Shown here: positions 37,266-46,277 of the stretch, piece by piece
Position numbering within the stretch: position 1 is the stretch's first letter
Layout of the letters: each line of letters starts with the position of its first letter
Source: Oscillospiraceae bacterium
GTDB lineage: Bacteria > Bacillota > Clostridia > UBA1212 > SIG427
NCBI GenBank assembly: GCA_015069135.1
Contig: SVJE01000003.1
Location: 47,699 to 111,698, forward strand
DNA: 64,000 nucleotides
Reading direction: 5' to 3'
Notes under the pieces: generated by a model
Databases searched by the model: none
Seen by the model: the letters and a program-made list of their open reading frames with translations, nothing else
What the model was told of the DNA's origin: nothing
Program-made: the position numbers and the translations under genes

Positions 37266-39332
37266 ATGGCGTACGAAACAACTGATTTCCGTAACGTGGT
37301 TATTCTTGGACATGGAGGCGTAGGTAAGACAGCTTTGACCGAAGCTATGCTGTTTAATACCGGTGCTATTGACCGTTTGGGAAGAATAATTGACGGTAAT
37401 ACATCTCTGGACTACGACCCTGAAGAAGTTAAACGTCAGGTTTCAATAAATATGGCCGTTGCACCTATTAAGTGGATGGATAAGAAAATCAACTTGCTTG
37501 ATACTCCCGGATACTTTGACTTTGTAGGTGAGAAATTAGAAGCTTTGAGAGTTGCAGACAGTGCTTTGATTGTAATGTACGGAAACGTAGTAGTAGGAAC
37601 GGAAAAATCATGGCAGTATTGTGAGCAGTTTAATTTGCCCAGAGTTATCATGATGAACAAGATGAACGATGAGAATGGTGACTTCGACAACAGTTACGGC
37701 CAGATCAGAGAGCATTTTGGTAAATCTTGTGTTGCAATGCAGGTGCCTATCAGAGAGAACGGAAAGTTGGTAGGATATATAGACACAGCTAAAAAGATTG
37801 CCAAGAGTTACAATACTAACGGTGAATCTGTTGAAATTGAAATTCCTGAGCGTCTTAAGGATGTCGTTGAAGAAATACATATGAGCCTTTGCGAAGTTGT
37901 AGCTGAGTCTGATGATGTATTGATGGAGAAATTCTTTGCAGGTGAAGAATTTACCACAGAAGAAATTCTTAAAGGTCTTAAGAAGGCTATTAACACATTA
38001 AAATTGTGTCCTGTATTGGTTGGTGCTTCTTATGATAACGTAGGTGTTCGTGAGATTATAAACTACCTGATAAGATATATGCCATCTCCTGCTGAACGCG
38101 GTGTAGCAACCGGTGTTGACCAGAGAGGCGAGCCTATGGAAATTGTTCCGGATATGGATGCTCCTGTTTCTGCATTTATCTTTAAGACGATTGCTGACCC
38201 ATTTATCGGTAAACTTTCATTGTTCAGAGTTTATTCCGGTATCGTAAGAGGCGATATGACATTAATTAATGCCCGCAATGGTTCTGAAGAAAGAATTTCT
38301 CAGGTATTTAATTTGAGAGGTAAAAAGCAGATTCCTCAGGTTGGCGTTATTGCCGGTGATATTGGTGCGGTAGCTAAACTATCACAGGCGACAACAGGTG
38401 ATACTCTTTGCGACAAGTCAAGAGTTGTATCATTACCTGGTATTAACTTCCCTAAACCTCAGATGACAATGGCTATTGTTGCTAAGGCTAAGGGCGATGA
38501 AGAAAAGATTAGTGCCGGTCTTTCAAAGCTTATGGAAGAGGATAAGACATTTACATTTGGTGTTAATAAAGAAACCGGTCAGCTTTGTATCTCCGGTATG
38601 GGTGAACAGCACTTGGATATTATTGTTAACAAGTTGTTGGCAAAATACGGTGTTGGTGTTGAGCTTATTGAACCTAAACAGGCTTACAGAGAAACAATCC
38701 GTAAGAAGGTTGAGGTTGAAGGCAAACATAAGAAACAGTCCGGTGGTCATGGTCAGTATGGTCACGTAAAGATTACATTTGAGCCTGGTCTTGAAGATGA
38801 ATTGGAATTCTCTGAAAGCGTATTTGGCGGTAGTGTTCCTAAGAACTTCTTCCCGGCAGTAGAAAAAGGATTGCAGGATAGCGTTAAGAAGGGTGTTCTG
38901 GCCGGATATCCTATGGTTAAAGTTAAAGCCACATTGACCGATGGTTCTTATCATCCGGTTGACTCTTCTGAAATGGCCTTTAAGGTAGCTGCATCCTTGG
39001 CATATAAAGAGGGTATGGCAAAAGCAGATCCTGTTCTGTTAGAGCCTGTTCTTACTGTAAAGGTTGTTGTTCCTGATAAGTACATGGGTGATGTAATGGG
39101 AGACTTAAGCAAACGTCGTGGACGTGTGTTAGGTATGAATCCTACAGAAGACGGTGATCAGGAAATTATTGCTGAAGTACCTGCTGCTGAAATGTGTAAA
39201 TACGCAACAGACCTTCGTTCTATGACTCAGGCAAGAGGTTCTTTTGATACTGAGTTTGCAAGATATGAAGATGTTCCTGCAAATATTGCAGCAAAGATAA
39301 TTGAAGAAGCGAAGAAAGATGCTGAAGATTAA
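37266..39332 (+). CDS. EF-G-like translational GTPase (FusA paralogue)
   Basis: 688 residues, the length and domain order of EF-G: GTPase domain, domain II, III, IV and V. The P-loop is GHGGVGKT rather than the AHIDAGKTT of canonical EF-G, as in a common second EF-G-like family of Clostridia. The G3 motif is DTPGYFDF. The G4 motif reads NKMN where family members normally have NKMD. The C-terminus carries the domain IV segment around GGSVPKNFFPAVEKG. It is a stand-alone gene with a strong AGGAGG, not in a str operon. Its exact role is unclear; it may not be the main elongation factor. Confidence 0.85.
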   Translation: MAYETTDFRNVVILGHGGVGKTALTEAMLFNTGAIDRLGRIIDGNTSLDYDPEEVKRQVSINMAVAPIKWMDKKINLLDTPGYFDFVGEKLEALRVADSALIVMYGNVVVGTEKSWQYCEQFNLPRVIMMNKMNDENGDFDNSYGQIREHFGKSCVAMQVPIRENGKLVGYIDTAKKIAKSYNTNGESVEIEIPERLKDVVEEIHMSLCEVVAESDDVLMEKFFAGEEFTTEEILKGLKKAINTLKLCPVLVGASYDNVGVREIINYLIRYMPSPAERGVATGVDQRGEPMEIVPDMDAPVSAFIFKTIADPFIGKLSLFRVYSGIVRGDMTLINARNGSEERISQVFNLRGKKQIPQVGVIAGDIGAVAKLSQATTGDTLCDKSRVVSLPGINFPKPQMTMAIVAKAKGDEEKISAGLSKLMEEDKTFTFGVNKETGQLCISGMGEQHLDIIVNKLLAKYGVGVELIEPKQAYRETIRKKVEVEGKHKKQSGGHGQYGHVKITFEPGLEDELEFSESVFGGSVPKNFFPAVEKGLQDSVKKGVLAGYPMVKVKATLTDGSYHPVDSSEMAFKVAASLAYKEGMAKADPVLLEPVLTVKVVVPDKYMGDVMGDLSKRRGRVLGMNPTEDGDQEIIAEVPAAEMCKYATDLRSMTQARGSFDTEFARYEDVPANIAAKIIEEAKKDAED

Positions 39333-39387
39333 TACAGCATTATAAATCTTGTATATTTCAGGGGGAGTCCTCTGGAATCGCATAGCC

Positions 39388-39427
39388 AGAATCGTCCGGG
39401 AAAGAGCGTTTGTTCCCGGACGATTCT
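39388..39427. repeat. Perfect 14-bp stem hairpin downstream of the EF-G-like gene
   Basis: AGAATCGTCCGGGA (39388-39401) pairs perfectly with TCCCGGACGATTCT (39414-39427) around a 12-nt loop. It is followed by GCGTTT rather than a T tract, so it is not a standard terminator. Confidence 0.65.
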
Positions 39428-39700
39428 GCGTTTGGAGATAAAGTTGCCCGCGGAAGTGTTGTTTCTAATAAAATGTCGGCGAAAAACGGATGAAATTACC
39501 GGCAGAAAGCAAAATCCGGACTATGCGGTAGGGTTAAACCTGGAAAAGTCGCCGATAGAAACTTCATTTTTAGTAAAATATGGGCGAAAAAAAGAAACAA
39601 TCGCCGACAACATAATAGAAAATAAGGTTTTGTAGTGGAGTTTGAAAATGTTTTGCACCTGCAAAGCATATCTGTGCGGTCTGTAGAAGGAGACAGATAA
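39428..39700. other. Gene-poor stretch with a doubtful 67-codon frame and an internal repeat
   Basis: A TTG-initiated frame at 39432-39635 lacks a ribosome binding site. Its DNA holds an imperfect direct repeat: TTCTAATAAAATGTCGGCGA (39465-39484) and the similar TTTTAGTAAAATATGGGCGA (39567-39586). This looks like repetitive intergenic DNA rather than a gene. Confidence 0.4.
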
Positions 39701-39708
39701 AAAACTTC

Positions 39709-39737
39709 TTGACACAAACAAAAAATGGGGCTATACT
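39709..39737 (+). promoter_or_regulatory. Promoter of the ctsR operon
   Basis: A perfect TTGACA (39709-39714), 17-bp spacer and TATACT (39732-39737). Confidence 0.75.
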
Positions 39738-39743
39738 ATCAAT

Positions 39744-39760
39744 AGTCAAAGATGGTCAAA
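39744..39760 (+). promoter_or_regulatory. CtsR operator
   Basis: AGTCAAA-GAT-GGTCAAA matches the CtsR heptad direct repeat with its 3-bp spacer. It covers the predicted transcription start, as expected for autorepression. Confidence 0.88.
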
Positions 39761-39778
39761 GACAAAAGAGGTGATATT

Positions 39779-40243
39779 GTGGCAAGACTTAGCGATATAA
39801 TTGAAGATTTTATAAAAGAACAATTATCCTATAATGATTTAGGGGCTGTAGAAATACAGCGTAACGAGTTGGCCAATCGTTTTAACTGTGTGCCATCTCA
39901 GATAAACTATGTAATAGCTACAAGGTTTTCTTCGGATAAAGGGTACTTTGTTGAAAGCCGAAGAGGTGGAGGCGGATTTATAAAAATATGCAGAATACAT
40001 TTTGACAACAGTGCAGACAGATATTTTATGCATGTGTTGGCAGAAATGGGTGACAGCATATCTCAGGGAACCGCAGAAATCTTTTTAAGAAATTTCTGTC
40101 AACGAGGAGTATTAAGCGAAAGAGAAAGCCGTATTGCGGCGGCAGCATTAAGTGATAAAGGTTTATATACCTTGCCGCCGGAGGAAAGAGACAGAGCCAG
40201 AGCGCAGATACTTAAGAATATTATTGCAGCTCTGATGGTATAA
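39779..40243 (+). CDS. ctsR: Transcriptional repressor of class III stress genes, CtsR
   Basis: 154 residues from GTG at 39779 (ARLSDIIEDFIKEQL), the usual CtsR N-terminus, behind GAGGTG. A longer frame from ATG at 39752 would start within the operator itself. The winged helix has NELANRFNCVPSQINYVIATRF and the glycine-rich wing RRGGGGFIKI. CtsR represses clp genes until heat or McsB activity releases it. First gene of ctsR-mcsA-mcsB-clpC. Confidence 0.95.
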   Translation: MARLSDIIEDFIKEQLSYNDLGAVEIQRNELANRFNCVPSQINYVIATRFSSDKGYFVESRRGGGGFIKICRIHFDNSADRYFMHVLAEMGDSISQGTAEIFLRNFCQRGVLSERESRIAAAALSDKGLYTLPPEERDRARAQILKNIIAALMV

Positions 40244-40255
40244 AGGAGGAAAATT

Positions 40256-40813
40256 ATGCTTTGCGAAAGATGTAAAAAGAATCAGGCAACCATGAGACTT
40301 ACAAGAACTGTTAATAACAAGAAAACAGTAGTTAATCTGTGTCCTGAATGTGCCAGAGAAGTAGGTGCTCCTGTAACTACAGCAATGGATGGACTTGGTT
40401 CTATTTTGTCAGGTCTTATGGGCCTTGAAACAATGTGGAAAACTACTCCTGGGCAAAACACTTCTGTTAAGAAATGTCCTTCTTGCGGAATGACCAGAGC
40501 AGATATAAGCAACAGCGGGAAATTAGGTTGTGCTGAGTGTTATATAACATTTATAGATGATATGAGACCATTGTTAAGAAAAATTCACGGAAATTGTCTG
40601 CACCACGGAAGTGTACCTGAAAACTGCGGTTCACCGGTACAGATTAAAAGCGATGATGCAAAAACCGGTCAGGTATCAGAGACAGATATTCCAACTATAG
40701 AGAATCTTAAATCACAGATGCAGGAAGCTATCAAAAAAGAGGATTTTGAAACAGCAGCAGCTTTACGAGATAGAATAAAAGCATTGTTGTCTGATGAAGG
40801 AAGGGGGAAATAA
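40256..40813 (+). CDS. mcsA: McsA, activator of protein arginine kinase
   Basis: 185 residues. Zinc-binding CxxC motifs (CERC at ~3, CPEC at ~30, CPSC at ~75, CAEC at ~93) and a C-terminal UvrB/UvrC motif (~145-180, EAIKKEDFETAAALRDRIK). McsA stimulates McsB and links it to CtsR. AAAGGAGG precedes the ATG, and mcsB starts 3 bp after its stop. Confidence 0.93.
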   Translation: MLCERCKKNQATMRLTRTVNNKKTVVNLCPECAREVGAPVTTAMDGLGSILSGLMGLETMWKTTPGQNTSVKKCPSCGMTRADISNSGKLGCAECYITFIDDMRPLLRKIHGNCLHHGSVPENCGSPVQIKSDDAKTGQVSETDIPTIENLKSQMQEAIKKEDFETAAALRDRIKALLSDEGRGK

Positions 40814-40816
40814 GTA

Positions 40817-41839
40817 GTGGAAAACTGGTTTTCAAAGGAAGGTCCTGAACAGGACGTAGTAATAAGTTCAAGAATCAGGCTGGCAAGAAACTTTAAAGAT
40901 TTTTCATTCCCATCATTGGCAGATAAAAATGCACAACAAAAGGTAGTTGACCTGGCAGTTAAAGGTGCTTTGGAAAGCGGAATAGAAAACATGACATATG
41001 TGTCCATGAAAGATCTTCCTGATATAGAAAAAGAATATCTTGTGGAGACCCATGTTATAAGTCAGGATTTAAAGAAATCAAAACTTAACAGCGGAATAAT
41101 AGTAGGTGACAGTTCTGTTTCAGTAATGGTAAATGAAGAAGATCATTTAAGAATACAAAGTGTACTTCCTGGGTTACAACTTGACAAAGCCTATGAAGAA
41201 TGCCTGAAATATGAAAGAGCATCAGTATTACAGCAGAACTACGCATTTACTTATGAATTCGGATATCTGACAGCTTGTCCTACAAATACAGGAACAGGTC
41301 TCAGAGCTTCAGCTATGGTACATGTACCGGCGTTGGTTATTTCCGGTAAGATTAATTCTGTACTGGACTCCTGTGGCAAACTAGGCATTGCTGTAAGAGG
41401 AATGTATGGAGAAAACAGCGGAAGTGGTGCCCATATGTTACAGATTTCAAATCAGGTAACTTTGGGACAGTCTGAACAGGAAATAATAGCTTCAATGGAA
41501 GACATTATAAAACAGATTTGTGTACTTGAAAGAAGAGCAAGGACAGCTCTTCTGGAAAGTAAAGGTATATATTTTACTGATAGAATTTACAGAGCATTAG
41601 GAACCTTGAAAAGCGCCAGAATAATGGATTCAAAAGAAGGTCTTAGTCTTCTTTCTGAGGTAAAAATGGGCCTGGATCTCGGGATTTTAAAAGGCGCAAG
41701 TACAGAAGAACTTGTAACTGTTCTTACAAATGTACAGCCTGCCTGCCTTCAGAAAATGGAGGGAAGAGTTCTGTCTCCTGAAGAAAGGGATCAGGAACGT
41801 GCAAAAGTGTTAAGAGAAAGTGTTAAGAATATAGAGTAG
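40817..41839 (+). CDS. mcsB: Protein arginine kinase McsB
   Basis: 340 residues, GTG start. A phosphagen-kinase-fold enzyme that phosphorylates arginines and marks proteins for ClpCP. Motifs include VVISSRIRLARNFKDF (~13-28), the catalytic Cys region near TACPTNTGTGLRASAMVH (~153) and the C-terminal region after RARTALL. It also inactivates CtsR. Confidence 0.95.
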   Translation: MENWFSKEGPEQDVVISSRIRLARNFKDFSFPSLADKNAQQKVVDLAVKGALESGIENMTYVSMKDLPDIEKEYLVETHVISQDLKKSKLNSGIIVGDSSVSVMVNEEDHLRIQSVLPGLQLDKAYEECLKYERASVLQQNYAFTYEFGYLTACPTNTGTGLRASAMVHVPALVISGKINSVLDSCGKLGIAVRGMYGENSGSGAHMLQISNQVTLGQSEQEIIASMEDIIKQICVLERRARTALLESKGIYFTDRIYRALGTLKSARIMDSKEGLSLLSEVKMGLDLGILKGASTEELVTVLTNVQPACLQKMEGRVLSPEERDQERAKVLRESVKNIE

Positions 41840-41862
41840 TTATACAAAAGGAGTGACTTACT

Positions 41863-44334
41863 ATGGAAATGAGATTTACAGATAAAGCAGCAGCTGCAAT
41901 GTCTCTTGCAAAAGAGCGTGCCGCAGGACTTGGCTGTGATTATGTAGGAACAGAACACATTTTGTTGGGCTTGCTGGCGGAAGGCGACAATATAGCAGCT
42001 ACTTTGCTTACAAGACGTGGTCTTGATCTTGAATCTGTTGAAGGTGATCTGATAGATATGATGGAAAAGGCTCCTGAACCATTTTTAGGAGAACCTAAAT
42101 TTACACCAAGATCAAAAGAAGTTCTTGACAGAAGTTTCAGAGAAGCAGCTAAATTCAGAAGCTCTCTCGTTGGCACAGAACATATTTTATTGGCTTTGTT
42201 AATGGAAACTGAAAGTTATGGAGTAAAATGTATTCTTAATTACGGCGTAAGTGTAAATGGGCTTATGCGTGATCTAATTACAACCATCCAGACAGGAGTA
42301 GTAACAGAAGAAGATCAGCTGGCTGAAGAAAAACATAATTTTATGCCGGAAAATAAGCTGTCAGAAGCTTCAAAAAGCGGCAAAAACAAAGGCCTTTCCA
42401 ATCTTGTGAAATGTGCCAGAGATCTTACTGCCATGGCAAGCGAGAATAAATTTGACCCTATAATCGGCAGAGATATGGAAATTAACAGAGTTATGCAGGT
42501 GCTGTGCCGAAGAACAAAGAACAACCCATGCCTTATCGGTGAACCCGGTGTAGGTAAGACCGCAATTGCAGAAGGACTGGCACAGAAAATAGTTTCAGGT
42601 GATGTTCCAGAGATGATCAGAGACAAGAGACTTTTCTCCTTGGATCTGGCGGCTATGGTTGCAGGTACTAAATACAGAGGTGAATTTGAGGAAAGACTTA
42701 AAAAGGTTATTGAGGAAGTTACAACTAACGGTAAAATAATTCTTTTCATTGATGAAATTCACACTATTATCGGTGCCGGTGGCGCAGAAGGCGCCATGGA
42801 TGCAGCAAACATATTGAAACCTTCTTTATCCAGGGCAGAATTGCAGGTTATCGGCGCTACAACCTTGGATGAGTATAGGAAGTACATTGAAAAAGATGCT
42901 GCTTTAGAAAGACGTTTTCAGCCGGTTACAGTAGATGAACCGGACAGTGAAGCTACTATCAGAATTCTTATGGGAATTAAAGAAAAGTTTGAAATTCATC
43001 ACAACGTAAAAATTTCTGATAAAGCTATAAAGGTTGCAGTGGATATGGCAAAACGCTATATTAACGACAGATTTTTCCCTGATAAGGCTATTGATGTAAT
43101 GGATGAAGCTTGTTCCAGAAAACGTATGAAAGTTTCCACATTGCCAAAAGAACTTATAGATATGGAAAATTCAATAAAAGAATTAAATGACCTTAAAGAA
43201 GAGGCTGTAAAGAATCAGGAATTTGAAAAGGCAGCTAAATATCGTGATGAAGAAAAAGCTAAAACTGCTGAATTGCAAGAAGCTAAAGCAAAATGGCAGA
43301 GTAGTGGCCAGGACAGCACCGGAGAAATAGATGAAAACGATATTGCAGATGTGGTTTCTGAGTGGACAGGTGTTCCTGTAAGTCAGTTAAGCCAGGATGA
43401 AAGTCAGAGACTTATGAAACTTGAGGAAGTTCTTCACGGTAGAGTTGTAGGTCAGGACGAAGCTGTTAAGGCTGTGGCAAGAGCTATAAGAAGAGGTCGT
43501 ACAGGTCTTAATGACCCTAAACGTCCTATCGGATCATTTATATTCTTAGGTCCTACAGGTGTAGGTAAGACGGAACTTTCCAAAGCTTTGGCAGAGGCTG
43601 TATTCGGTGATGAGAAGGCAATGATCAGAATCGATATGTCTGAATATATGGAGAAACACAGCATTTCAAGAATGGTGGGTTCGCCTCCGGGATATGTAGG
43701 GCATGATGAGGGTGGTCAGTTGACAGAAAAAGTTCGTAGAAAACCTTACTCTGTTGTTCTTTTTGACGAAGTAGAAAAAGCCCATCCTGATGTATTTAAC
43801 TTGTTGTTACAGATACTTGAAGATGGTCGTCTTACAGATTCTCAGGGACGGGTAGTTGATTTTAAAAATACAGTTATCATTATGACATCAAATGTTGGTG
43901 CCCGTTCTATTGTAGAGCCAAAGCGACTTGGTTTTGCTTCTGATGACGAACCTGCTTCTGTAAAATACGACAGGATGAGAAATAACGTTATGGATGAACT
44001 GAAGAGTACTTTCCGTCCTGAATTTTTGAATAGAATTGACGATATAATTGTGTTCCAGCCACTTAATAAAGAGGAAATTAAATCCATTGCAGCTATTTTG
44101 TTAAAGGGCTTTGCAAAGAGAGCTTTGGAAAATGGCTTCGACCTTGAGTTTGAAGAATCTGTTGTGGAATTTGTAGCAGATAAAGGCTATGATCCTGTGT
44201 TTGGGGCAAGACCTCTTAAGAGAGCTATCCAAACCAACGTAGAGGATAAATTGGCCGAATTAATGCTTACGGGCAAAGTATCAAAAGGAAAGGTAACCGT
44301 TTCATATAAAGACGGTGAAGTGGTGTTCCTGTAA
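41863..44334 (+). CDS. clpC: ATP-dependent Clp protease ATP-binding subunit ClpC
   Basis: 823 residues. Two N-terminal Clp repeats (~1-145) are followed by AAA+ domain 1 (Walker A GEPGVGKT ~214), a middle domain with a UVR motif ([21 protein letters not shown], listed by position ~430-450), and AAA+ domain 2 (Walker A GPTGVGKT ~562). It unfolds substrates, including arginine-phosphorylated ones, for ClpP. Last of the four classical CtsR-operon genes. Confidence 0.96.
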   Translation: MEMRFTDKAAAAMSLAKERAAGLGCDYVGTEHILLGLLAEGDNIAATLLTRRGLDLESVEGDLIDMMEKAPEPFLGEPKFTPRSKEVLDRSFREAAKFRSSLVGTEHILLALLMETESYGVKCILNYGVSVNGLMRDLITTIQTGVVTEEDQLAEEKHNFMPENKLSEASKSGKNKGLSNLVKCARDLTAMASENKFDPIIGRDMEINRVMQVLCRRTKNNPCLIGEPGVGKTAIAEGLAQKIVSGDVPEMIRDKRLFSLDLAAMVAGTKYRGEFEERLKKVIEEVTTNGKIILFIDEIHTIIGAGGAEGAMDAANILKPSLSRAELQVIGATTLDEYRKYIEKDAALERRFQPVTVDEPDSEATIRILMGIKEKFEIHHNVKISDKAIKVAVDMAKRYINDRFFPDKAIDVMDEACSRKRMKVSTLPKELIDMENSIKELNDLKEEAVKNQEFEKAAKYRDEEKAKTAELQEAKAKWQSSGQDSTGEIDENDIADVVSEWTGVPVSQLSQDESQRLMKLEEVLHGRVVGQDEAVKAVARAIRRGRTGLNDPKRPIGSFIFLGPTGVGKTELSKALAEAVFGDEKAMIRIDMSEYMEKHSISRMVGSPPGYVGHDEGGQLTEKVRRKPYSVVLFDEVEKAHPDVFNLLLQILEDGRLTDSQGRVVDFKNTVIIMTSNVGARSIVEPKRLGFASDDEPASVKYDRMRNNVMDELKSTFRPEFLNRIDDIIVFQPLNKEEIKSIAAILLKGFAKRALENGFDLEFEESVVEFVADKGYDPVFGARPLKRAIQTNVEDKLAELMLTGKVSKGKVTVSYKDGEVVFL

Positions 44335-44335
44335 A

Positions 44336-45718
44336 ATGGCAAAAGCTAAAACAGTATTTTTCTGTAAAGAGTGTGGCTATGAGTCCAGCGGATGGCTGGG
44401 GAAATGTCCCGGTTGCGGACAGTGGAACACCTTTGTAGAAGAAAAAATTTCAAAGGAACCTGAACTTAAAGGCAGGAGTGCTATAACCAAAAGCACTCCT
44501 AAACCTGTTTCTGAAATTGTTGCCGGAAAGGAACATCGTGTGCCTACCGGAATAGGTGAACTGGACAGAGTATTAGGTGGAGGTATAGTTCAGGGTTCAT
44601 TGATTCTTGCAGCGGGAGAACCGGGTATAGGTAAATCTACTCTTATGCTTATGATGGCAGAAAAGCTTTCTTCTAATAACACAGTGTTATATGTTTCGGG
44701 AGAGGAATCTGCTGCGCAGATTAAAATGAGAGCTGAAAGATTAGACTGTACCAGTGATAAACTTTTAGTAGTTTCAGAGACTCTTTACAGTGCTGTTGAA
44801 GAAATGGCAATGGAAATCAAACCTTCATTTTTAATTATTGATTCAGTACAGACATTATATGATGAAACAATGACCTCATCACCGGGAAGTGTAGGTCAGG
44901 TGAGGGAAATAACAGGCTCTTTAATGAGACTTGCTAAGAGTGCCGGTATTTCTATATTTATAATCGGTCATGTAACAAAAGAAGGTAATATTGCAGGACC
45001 TCGTATGCTGGAACACATGGTAGATACTGTGCTGTATTTTGAGGGTGAAAGACATTTAAGTTATCGGATTTTACGTGGAGTTAAAAACAGGTTTGGATCA
45101 ACCAACGAAATTGGGGTATTTGAAATGCAAGATACCGGTCTTGTGGAAGTGCCAAACCCTTCTATGGTTATGTTGGCTTCAAGGCCTAAAAATGTCCCCG
45201 GCACAGCTGTAATGTGTACTTTGGAAGGAAGTCGGCCTATGCTTTTAGAGGTACAGGCGCTGGTTACAAGTTGTGAGGCCGGAATGCCACGCCGGACAGC
45301 TACAGGTATTGACTATAACAGAATGCATATGTTGTTGGCTGTTTTGGAAAAACGCTGCGGGCTTGGTTTCAGCCGTCGTGAAGTGTACATAAATATGACC
45401 GGTGGTATTAAAGTAGGTGAGCCTGCTTGCGATCTGGGTATTGCCTTAGCACTTATTTCATCTTATTCCAATGTTGCTCTTGCAAGTAATATAGCTGTAG
45501 CCGGAGAAATAGGTTTAACAGGCGAAATACGAGGTGTAAGTCATATAGAGCAAAGAATTGCAGAGGCATTCAGACTTGGTTTTACTAAGTGCGTAGTGCC
45601 TGTTGGTAATAAAGAACAGGCTCTTAATTTTATGAAATCCTGGAAGGATAAGTCTTGTAGCCTTGTTTTTGTTAATACAGTGGAAGAGTGTATGGAGGAG
45701 GTTTTCGAAATAAAATGA
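44336..45718 (+). CDS. radA: DNA repair protein RadA
   Basis: 460 residues from ATG at 44336, one base after the clpC stop. A longer GTG frame (44315) adds seven residues overlapping clpC and is not supported by the family. A zinc finger CKECGYESSGWLGKCPGC (~9) leads to a RecA-like core with Walker A GEPGIGKST (~91), the RadA motif KNRFGS (~250), and a Lon-like C-terminal domain. It aids branch migration in recombination. radA after clpC is classic in Firmicutes. Its stop overlaps the next ATG. Confidence 0.95.
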   Translation: MAKAKTVFFCKECGYESSGWLGKCPGCGQWNTFVEEKISKEPELKGRSAITKSTPKPVSEIVAGKEHRVPTGIGELDRVLGGGIVQGSLILAAGEPGIGKSTLMLMMAEKLSSNNTVLYVSGEESAAQIKMRAERLDCTSDKLLVVSETLYSAVEEMAMEIKPSFLIIDSVQTLYDETMTSSPGSVGQVREITGSLMRLAKSAGISIFIIGHVTKEGNIAGPRMLEHMVDTVLYFEGERHLSYRILRGVKNRFGSTNEIGVFEMQDTGLVEVPNPSMVMLASRPKNVPGTAVMCTLEGSRPMLLEVQALVTSCEAGMPRRTATGIDYNRMHMLLAVLEKRCGLGFSRREVYINMTGGIKVGEPACDLGIALALISSYSNVALASNIAVAGEIGLTGEIRGVSHIEQRIAEAFRLGFTKCVVPVGNKEQALNFMKSWKDKSCSLVFVNTVEECMEEVFEIK

Positions 45719-46266
45719 AAAAGATTTTAATGCTAATATCCGACGGTTTTGAAGAAATTGAAGCACTAGGTACGGTTGATATTTTAAGAAGATGTGGTAT
45801 TGAAGTTTCTTTAGTATCAGTTACCGGAAGCTTTGAAATTCACAGTTCAAGAAATATAAAAGTAATAGCTGATAACAAGCTGGAAGAAATAAATGTGGAT
45901 TCTTCTTTATGGGATGCTGTGATTTTACCTGGCGGACAGCCAAATGCAGACAATTTAAGAGATAATGATAAAGTTGTTGAGACAGTGAAAGATTTTTATA
46001 AAGCAGGAAAACTTACTTGTGCTATCTGCGCTGCACCTATTGTTTTTGAAAAAGCGGGAATTATACGAGATAAGAAAGTTACTTCATATCCCGGATGTCT
46101 TGTTAATGAATCAGATTGCATATTTACAGCCAAATCTGTAGAACAGGACGGTAATATAATAACAGCCAACGGACCTGCTTCTGCCTGCGATTTTGCCTTT
46201 GAAATCGCGAAGGCGTTGGGGCTTTCTCATAAGGCTGAAAATGTAAGAAAAGGTATGTTGTTTTAG
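45715..46266 (+). CDS. DJ-1/PfpI family protein
   Basis: 183 residues from ATG at 45715, overlapping the radA stop (ATGA). It begins KKILMLISDGFEEIEA, with the acidic residue of the family, and the nucleophilic cysteine is in the CAICAAPIVF elbow (~102). Relatives are called YajL or ThiJ-like and are linked to protein or nucleotide deglycation and oxidative stress. Its place behind the CtsR operon would make it stress-inducible. Many Firmicutes have disA here instead. Confidence 0.88.
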   Translation: MKKILMLISDGFEEIEALGTVDILRRCGIEVSLVSVTGSFEIHSSRNIKVIADNKLEEINVDSSLWDAVILPGGQPNADNLRDNDKVVETVKDFYKAGKLTCAICAAPIVFEKAGIIRDKKVTSYPGCLVNESDCIFTAKSVEQDGNIITANGPASACDFAFEIAKALGLSHKAENVRKGMLF

Positions 46267-46277
46267 GAGGTTTTGAA

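Noticed and set aside
39432..39635. A 67-codon plus-strand frame
   Set aside because: TTG start without a ribosome site, repetitive DNA, and no recognisable protein features; kept only as a repeat observation.
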